64,000 bases of DNA from positions 248,001-312,000 of the forward strand of contig NZ_MAUE01000026.1 of the NCBI RefSeq assembly GCF_001702265.1, read 5' to 3'. Origin of the DNA: Pseudomonas aylmerensis. Lineage in GTDB: Bacteria > Pseudomonadota > Gammaproteobacteria > Pseudomonadales > Pseudomonadaceae. The notes beneath the pieces were generated by a model. That model was not told where the DNA came from, searched no databases, and saw only the letters and a list, made by a program, of their open reading frames with translations. This document shows positions 61,101 to 64,000 of the stretch, piece by piece (the first letter of the stretch is position 1; every line of letters starts with the position of its first letter). The position numbers and the translations under genes are program-made.

Positions 61101-64000
61101 GTCTACAGCGTGGGCAATATGCTCGCGGTCTCCAATGGATTGCTCAATGTGGTCAGTGCGCCCGCGGGCAGCAGCAGCGGCGGGATCAAGCTGGGCACGT
61201 GTGCCAGCGCCCCTTGCAGCGGGCAAACCGCTCTCTACTCCGAGGGCAGCATCGTCGCCTTGACTGACAAGACCCTGCTGATGGGCGACGAGGTGCGTTA
61301 CGGCACCCGGCACCTCAACCTCGGCGTCGCCAGCATCAACGTCGGCAGCCCGCAGGCCCTGGCTGACGCTGCCGCGGCCAATCGCCTGCCGGCGGGCCTG
61401 ACCCTCACCCAGCAAGTGCTCGACCGCTTGCTGCGCGGCGACACCCAGTTCGGCGCCCCGGCCCTGGAGACCCTGCAACTGTCGGCACGCGACAGCTTCA
61501 ACTTTTACGGATCGACCACCCTCGACACCTACGACGCGGTCACGGGCAAGTCCCTGTTGAACAACCTGATGCTCTCCACCCCGGCGATCTATGGCGCTGG
61601 AGGCGCGAATGATGTGGCGACCATCCACACCGCCAATCTGATCTGGCAGGGCGCCGAGGCAGCCCCCGGCACTGTGGTGGCTGGCGGTGCCGGCACCGGC
61701 AGCGGGCGCCTGGACATCAACGCCGAGCGCATTACGTTCGGCTATGGCGAGTTCGCCCAGGCCAGCACCACCGCCACCTTGAACCGCCTGGCGCTGGGCT
61801 TTGCCAACGTCAACCTGAATGCCAGCGAGCGCATCACCGCCAACCACAAGGGCAGCCTCTCGGTGTACCAGAGCCAGGGCGCCTACGACGCGATCAAGGG
61901 CTTTGCCTACAGTGGCGGTAACCTCAATATCCTCACGCCACTGATGACCGGCGAAGCCGGCTCGGTGAACAAGATCACCGCCGGTGGCGCCATTGATGTC
62001 AGCGCCTCGTCGGGGCCGATGGGCAAGGTGGAGGGGCTTGGCGGCGAGTTGTCGCTGCAGGGCGACAGCTTGCGCCTGGCCAGCGCGGTGGTACTGCCCA
62101 GCGGCAAGGTGACCCTGGGCGCCCGTGGTGATGTGGTGCTGACCGACAACGCCTCGATTGATGTGTCCGGTCGCGCCATCGTGTTCGACGACCTGACCAA
62201 ATACAGCGCGGGCGGCGACGTGGTGCTGCAAAGCAGCGCGGGCAATGTGCGGCAGGCCACGGGCTCGACCATCGACCTCTCGGCCACCTTCAACCAGGCG
62301 GGCAAGCTGCGCGCCGTGGCGGTGAGCGACGCGGCGGGCACCGTCGACCTGGCGGGCAAGATCCTCGCCGGCAGCAGCGGCTACTACGATGCCGGCGGCA
62401 CGCTGGTGCCGTATCTGGCCGGCGCGGTGGAGATCCAGGCCCAGCACCTGGGCGGCAGCGGCAGCCTGAGCGAGCGGTTCGCGGCCCTCAACCAGCGCCT
62501 CAACCAGGGCCAGGTGTTTGGTGCGCGCAGCTTCCAGCTCAAGCAGGGCGACCTGACGATTGGCGATGGTCTCAAGGCCAATACCGTCAACGTCTCGGTG
62601 GACAATGGCAGCCTGCTGGTCACCGGCCGAGTGGACGCCAGCGGCGAACGCGTCGGCAACATCAACCTGGCCGGCAAGAACGGCCTGACGCTGGCCGGCA
62701 CGGCGGTGCTCGACGCCCATGGCAAGCAATTGCGCGTCGACAGCTACGGCAAGATCATCGATTCGCCGAACCGCGCCAGCGTGGTCCTGGGGTCGGGCAC
62801 TGGCCCGCTGACCCTGGCCGACGGGATGCGCATCGACCTGCGCCATGGCACCGAAACCGCCACCGGCAATGACGGACGCAACCGGGGCACCCTGGAACTG
62901 AATGCGCCCCGCGTGGGCGCCAATGACATCGCCATCGACGCCAGTGGGCGCCTGACGATCCAGGGGGCACGTTCGATTGCCCTCAACGGCATGGCCACCT
63001 ACACCGATGCGCCGGTCGGCACCGACACCACGGCCACCGGCCGGCCGTATCAAGTCGTCACCCAGCAATACCTGGATGACCTGCATGCGTTAAGCACCAC
63101 CTACATCAATGCGGCGCTGAGCAATACCAACCTGACGCAGACCAAGCTGGCCGGCCTGAACAACGCGACCTACGGCGATACCTTCCACTTGCGCCCCGGT
63201 GTGGAAATCGTCAGCAACACCGCTGACGGCGACCTGGTCGTGCAGGGCGATCTGAACCTGTCCGGCTATCGCTACGCCAGCCTCAAGTCGACCCAGCCAA
63301 CCGAGGCCGGCAGCCTGACCCTGCGCGCCGGTGGCGACCTGAATATCTACGGCAGTATCAACGATGGCTTTGCAGCGCCAGCCGCGACTGCGGATGACAA
63401 CGGCTGGGTACTGCGCGCTGGTGTCGACTTCACCGGTGGCACGGTGGTGGTGCCTGGCAACGGCGTGACGCTGGCGGACGGCACTACGTTCCCCGGCGGC
63501 GTGGCCCTCAACTTCGACATCTCGATCAAGGCCCGCAGCCTGCCGGCCGGCACCCGCTTGCCGGCGGCGGCAACCCTCAATGCGACCCTGGCACTGCCGG
63601 CCGGTACCGTGTTGGCGGGCGCGGTGCGTAATGCCGCGGGGACCGTGCTGTACCCGGCGGGAACGATATTGACCCAGCGCGTGAGCTTGCCGGCGGGCAG
63701 CATCCTGGACGCCGGCACCGTGCTGGTCAGCCTCACCAGTGTGCGCATCATGACCTGGCCTGCGGGAGTGCCGTTGCCGGGGGTATTGGGCAGCACCGCG
63801 ACGGTGATCCTCAATGGCACCAAGCCGCTGCCCCGTGGCGCGTTGTTGCCGGTGGGCACCAACGTCAAGTTGCCGGGCAATGCCACCTCGGTGCAACTGC
63901 GTGTGCCAGGGGCGGATGGGCAAGGCAAGTTGTGGGCGGCGGCGCCGATGCTGCCCGCGAGCTCCGAGGCCTGGTCGATGCGCCTGGTGGCCGGTGCCGA
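55125..64000 (+). CDS. pdtA: Giant two-partner-secretion exoprotein (PdtA-like filamentous haemagglutinin), 3' end outside window
   Basis: An open frame of at least 2958 codons from ATG 55125 (AAGGAAGAT upstream) to the window end. I spot-checked the frame at several points and found no stop. An extended signal peptide ends NAQA (about residue 41). A TPS secretion domain follows, with AILNWETFNVG, LNRVNDP and IMNRNGVVFSGTSQVNV, the last in place of the usual NPNG motif. A long beta-helix of G/N/T-rich repeats makes up the rest, and a region of PAGT-type repeats appears at about residues 2800-2930. It should be exported by a TpsB partner beyond the window. Synteny with vre-hxc-lap points to PdtA (PA0690), a phosphate-starvation exoprotein. 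Confidence 0.92.
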   Translation, partial: MVRCKSPVNRTAQGQSAQTILRLKPLAQAIALLMVAGNAQAATAFSSGWFADKGASQAATAARTGAGQVPGIPSLNQQARVKQQLSRSISTLNTSVAAIAAQQAAQAAGRQAAFGQVSTVPDGLGKGGLQVDNSLTQGWTNAKGPVQNQAGGKTTVTIEQTADKAILNWETFNVGRNTTVDFQQQASWAVLNRVNDPNARPSEIQGQITGAGTVMIMNRNGVVFSGTSQVNVRNLVAAAANITDEQFTQRGIYVDATGTQPTFTDAAGKVEVQRGALIQTHSPATSTDAGGYALLLGTEVENAGTINTAKGQATLAAGDSFYIRKGVGTTGNDRSTTRGNEVATSLNAGSSAGKVTNSGLIMASTGDITLTGHQVQQNGVVLASTSVDTRGTVHLLNAATDTTGSVTLGEGSTTAILLDSSGSTALNSQKGNGLVNLDGTPANLVTGAFNNLSAVADRTDQSRIEIVSGGTVDFQKGSITLATGGQVAVSAAGRSLVRDGAMIDVSGAVGVKVSMESNNIKINVQGNEQRDAPVNRDGGQLINNDVWVDLRELVFVPAGTNGYATDRWYTAGGLLEVGGYLGTQGHSVGEWMAQGGTVTFTGKEVVTQQGAQINLSGGTVDVQAGYIQQTWLKGPNGRLYEVSRAPGDILYSGFYKGYEDTSARWGQTEYYYNPLIAPQRRYEAGYTVGRDAGKLVVGTTSAVLEGQLISDVFQGDRQTQAPNINLDGYQQSQKARAQRAQLIIGQYIPIYNKTTGTLRYALSGSTDQVLIDSNTQKIADGLDLSTALPADRQGTLVLDSDQLNGYQLGAVKVGATRQITVNGALKVVDGGDITLFGPGVAINANLTAHGGSLNAGNILSQVDPLKAGAVGDTILAGNGRLDVAAGVRLDTSGRWNNLLLDPADVGGVASVNGGKVSLRSTGNVHLAAGSVVDASSGGSLGLDGKLVGGKGGDVTVGALGNLALDGELRSYGVNGGGTLGLQARKVQIGDSATAPTADTLKLAGDFFNKGFSAYDITGNEGLLVTDGTRVDVTTPVYRLGEQTSASPTGSDPATALERWTPALYQEDATKGVLTQRRGASLTLTAGHQESTAAELATTTLNVGKGAVINVDPGEGINLRSVGQLTLDGTLNAWGGSVSLGGLTVPASELVNAGGHGRSIWVGENALIDVASRAVTAVSNRGSVYGQVRNGGTISIGGDIDLATGIAKASDLFVVVRDGARLDASGTQAALDIPGQGRVQVASNGGRISFASNNGLYLDGSFVARAGGAGAAGGSLSLALETPYYAMSAVTDRVLNVRELVLSQAHQGSALPGSADAAAASLEYGHGALGVDQVRAGGFDNLALLSNGLLSFDGDVSLNMGQSLRLYSGAMGLTETAAANSRINLSAPYLLLAGILAPLDPNKQQYLHPVLTSGMSQRDSQALFNASGNLVDVRGNVLFSNKSDLTLSDSSQVSIDRRGFDDVQLTSQGDLRFLVGAGADVIATGISTQLMTRGDMTLRAAQLYPATEVGARVMAGYLDANNDTTGYNYDPTRTLTIARTGNSTAAVPYSAFGRLQLGGPTIKQGGVVRAPLGLIEIGSLGSSKVELLPGSLTSVSGRGLVLPYGGTVDGQIYQYNGKTVTFLGQGGIPTLNGGLQVGVVLGGESVAVLPEATVDLSGGGELLGAGFISGRGGSTDARYNPLMQIGANGGFVLPGLGTNPVYAIVPGVQPGYAPVAPEGGAVDPLIGQQITIGAGVPGLAAGTYTLMPSTYALMPGAFRVEINGLAGAAGVGPTQQMRNGSWSTAGRLFIANTGISNSIASQLILTSADTLRRYSQYNETSYAQFAVADAARLGVPRAMLERDAKTLELALRPGAGADAFSFQGIGRFDAAAGGYAGTVAVLNMDNSEIEVVAAGNAATADFAGVTVDAASLNALGAARLMIGGMTQVSYGQNGGYINLANMPSGSVTLRTGATLAAPEVFLLSADGEIVVEQGASINTIGRGKASYDARDGFVYSVGNMLAVSNGLLNVVSAPAGSSSGGIKLGTCASAPCSGQTALYSEGSIVALTDKTLLMGDEVRYGTRHLNLGVASINVGSPQALADAAAANRLPAGLTLTQQVLDRLLRGDTQFGAPALETLQLSARDSFNFYGSTTLDTYDAVTGKSLLNNLMLSTPAIYGAGGANDVATIHTANLIWQGAEAAPGTVVAGGAGTGSGRLDINAERITFGYGEFAQASTTATLNRLALGFANVNLNASERITANHKGSLSVYQSQGAYDAIKGFAYSGGNLNILTPLMTGEAGSVNKITAGGAIDVSASSGPMGKVEGLGGELSLQGDSLRLASAVVLPSGKVTLGARGDVVLTDNASIDVSGRAIVFDDLTKYSAGGDVVLQSSAGNVRQATGSTIDLSATFNQAGKLRAVAVSDAAGTVDLAGKILAGSSGYYDAGGTLVPYLAGAVEIQAQHLGGSGSLSERFAALNQRLNQGQVFGARSFQLKQGDLTIGDGLKANTVNVSVDNGSLLVTGRVDASGERVGNINLAGKNGLTLAGTAVLDAHGKQLRVDSYGKIIDSPNRASVVLGSGTGPLTLADGMRIDLRHGTETATGNDGRNRGTLELNAPRVGANDIAIDASGRLTIQGARSIALNGMATYTDAPVGTDTTATGRPYQVVTQQYLDDLHALSTTYINAALSNTNLTQTKLAGLNNATYGDTFHLRPGVEIVSNTADGDLVVQGDLNLSGYRYASLKSTQPTEAGSLTLRAGGDLNIYGSINDGFAAPAATADDNGWVLRAGVDFTGGTVVVPGNGVTLADGTTFPGGVALNFDISIKARSLPAGTRLPAAATLNATLALPAGTVLAGAVRNAAGTVLYPAGTILTQRVSLPAGSILDAGTVLVSLTSVRIMTWPAGVPLPGVLGSTATVILNGTKPLPRGALLPVGTNVKLPGNATSVQLRVPGADGQGKLWAAAPMLPASSEAWSMRLVAGA

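Noticed and set aside
60105..63086. 993-codon open frame on the minus strand
   Set aside because: Same reason: low-complexity shadow translation opposite the exoprotein gene.

Overview
The window looks like chromosome of a fluorescent-group Pseudomonas. The GC content is high, and REP-type hairpins of the form GGAGCCGGCTTGCCGGCTCC sit in intergenic gaps. There are two OprD-family porins and a vre-hxc-lap-pdt block in the order I know from P. aeruginosa. I see no rRNA, tRNA, CRISPR array, insertion sequence or integrase.

Left part (1-9.2 kb): the 3' end of a sigma-54 activator; a LacI-type regulator divergent from a four-gene oxidative operon (membrane di-iron oxygenase, Rieske ferredoxin, FAD reductase, sugar-isomerase-like TIM barrel) resembling rhizobial mocDEF; a YfeX-type Dyp peroxidase; an UppP/BacA phosphatase; a GNAT acetyltransferase; and a small lipoprotein.

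9.4-21.2 kb is one catabolic unit. It holds a peptide-type ABC importer (binding protein, two permeases, one fused double ATPase), an OprD porin, a GntR/FCD regulator, a class-C beta-lactamase-fold hydrolase, an omega-amino-acid aminotransferase and an aldehyde dehydrogenase. The enzyme series matches the logic of nylon-oligomer (NylB/NylD/NylE) degradation: cleave an amide, transaminate the omega-amino acid, oxidise the semialdehyde. The true substrate is unknown. A GlxA-type AraC regulator follows.

22.3-28.6 kb is an electrophile and metal stress block: a NemR-like repressor, a DJ-1 family protein and an Old Yellow Enzyme in one operon, then a quinone oxidoreductase, an alpha/beta hydrolase, a zinc alcohol dehydrogenase, and the manganese exporter MntP behind a yybP-ykoY riboswitch.

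28.9-37.9 kb is a mevalonate catabolic island: a MocR-type regulator divergent from mvaA (class II HMG-CoA reductase) and mvaB (HMG-CoA lyase), a CaiB-type CoA-transferase, two hot-dog hydratase-like half proteins, a TctA-like permease with an unusual two-helix partner, and a second OprD porin.

38-40.6 kb holds three genes outside any pathway: a protein with a SMEK-type nuclease-like N-terminus, a divergent GIY-YIG-like protein, and a small exported protein. The first two are the best candidates for an undescribed nuclease or defence pair.

40.7-64 kb: vreA-vreI-vreR (cell-surface signalling with an ECF sigma factor), the full hxc type II secretion system (hxcW, U, P, V, T, X, Y, Z, Q, R, S), a DING-family phosphate-binding exoprotein (lapA-like), and the first 8.9 kb of a giant two-partner-secretion exoprotein (pdtA-like) that runs off the end. 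In P. aeruginosa the corresponding genes respond to phosphate starvation. A conserved repeat element interrupts the secretion operon between hxcQ and hxcR.
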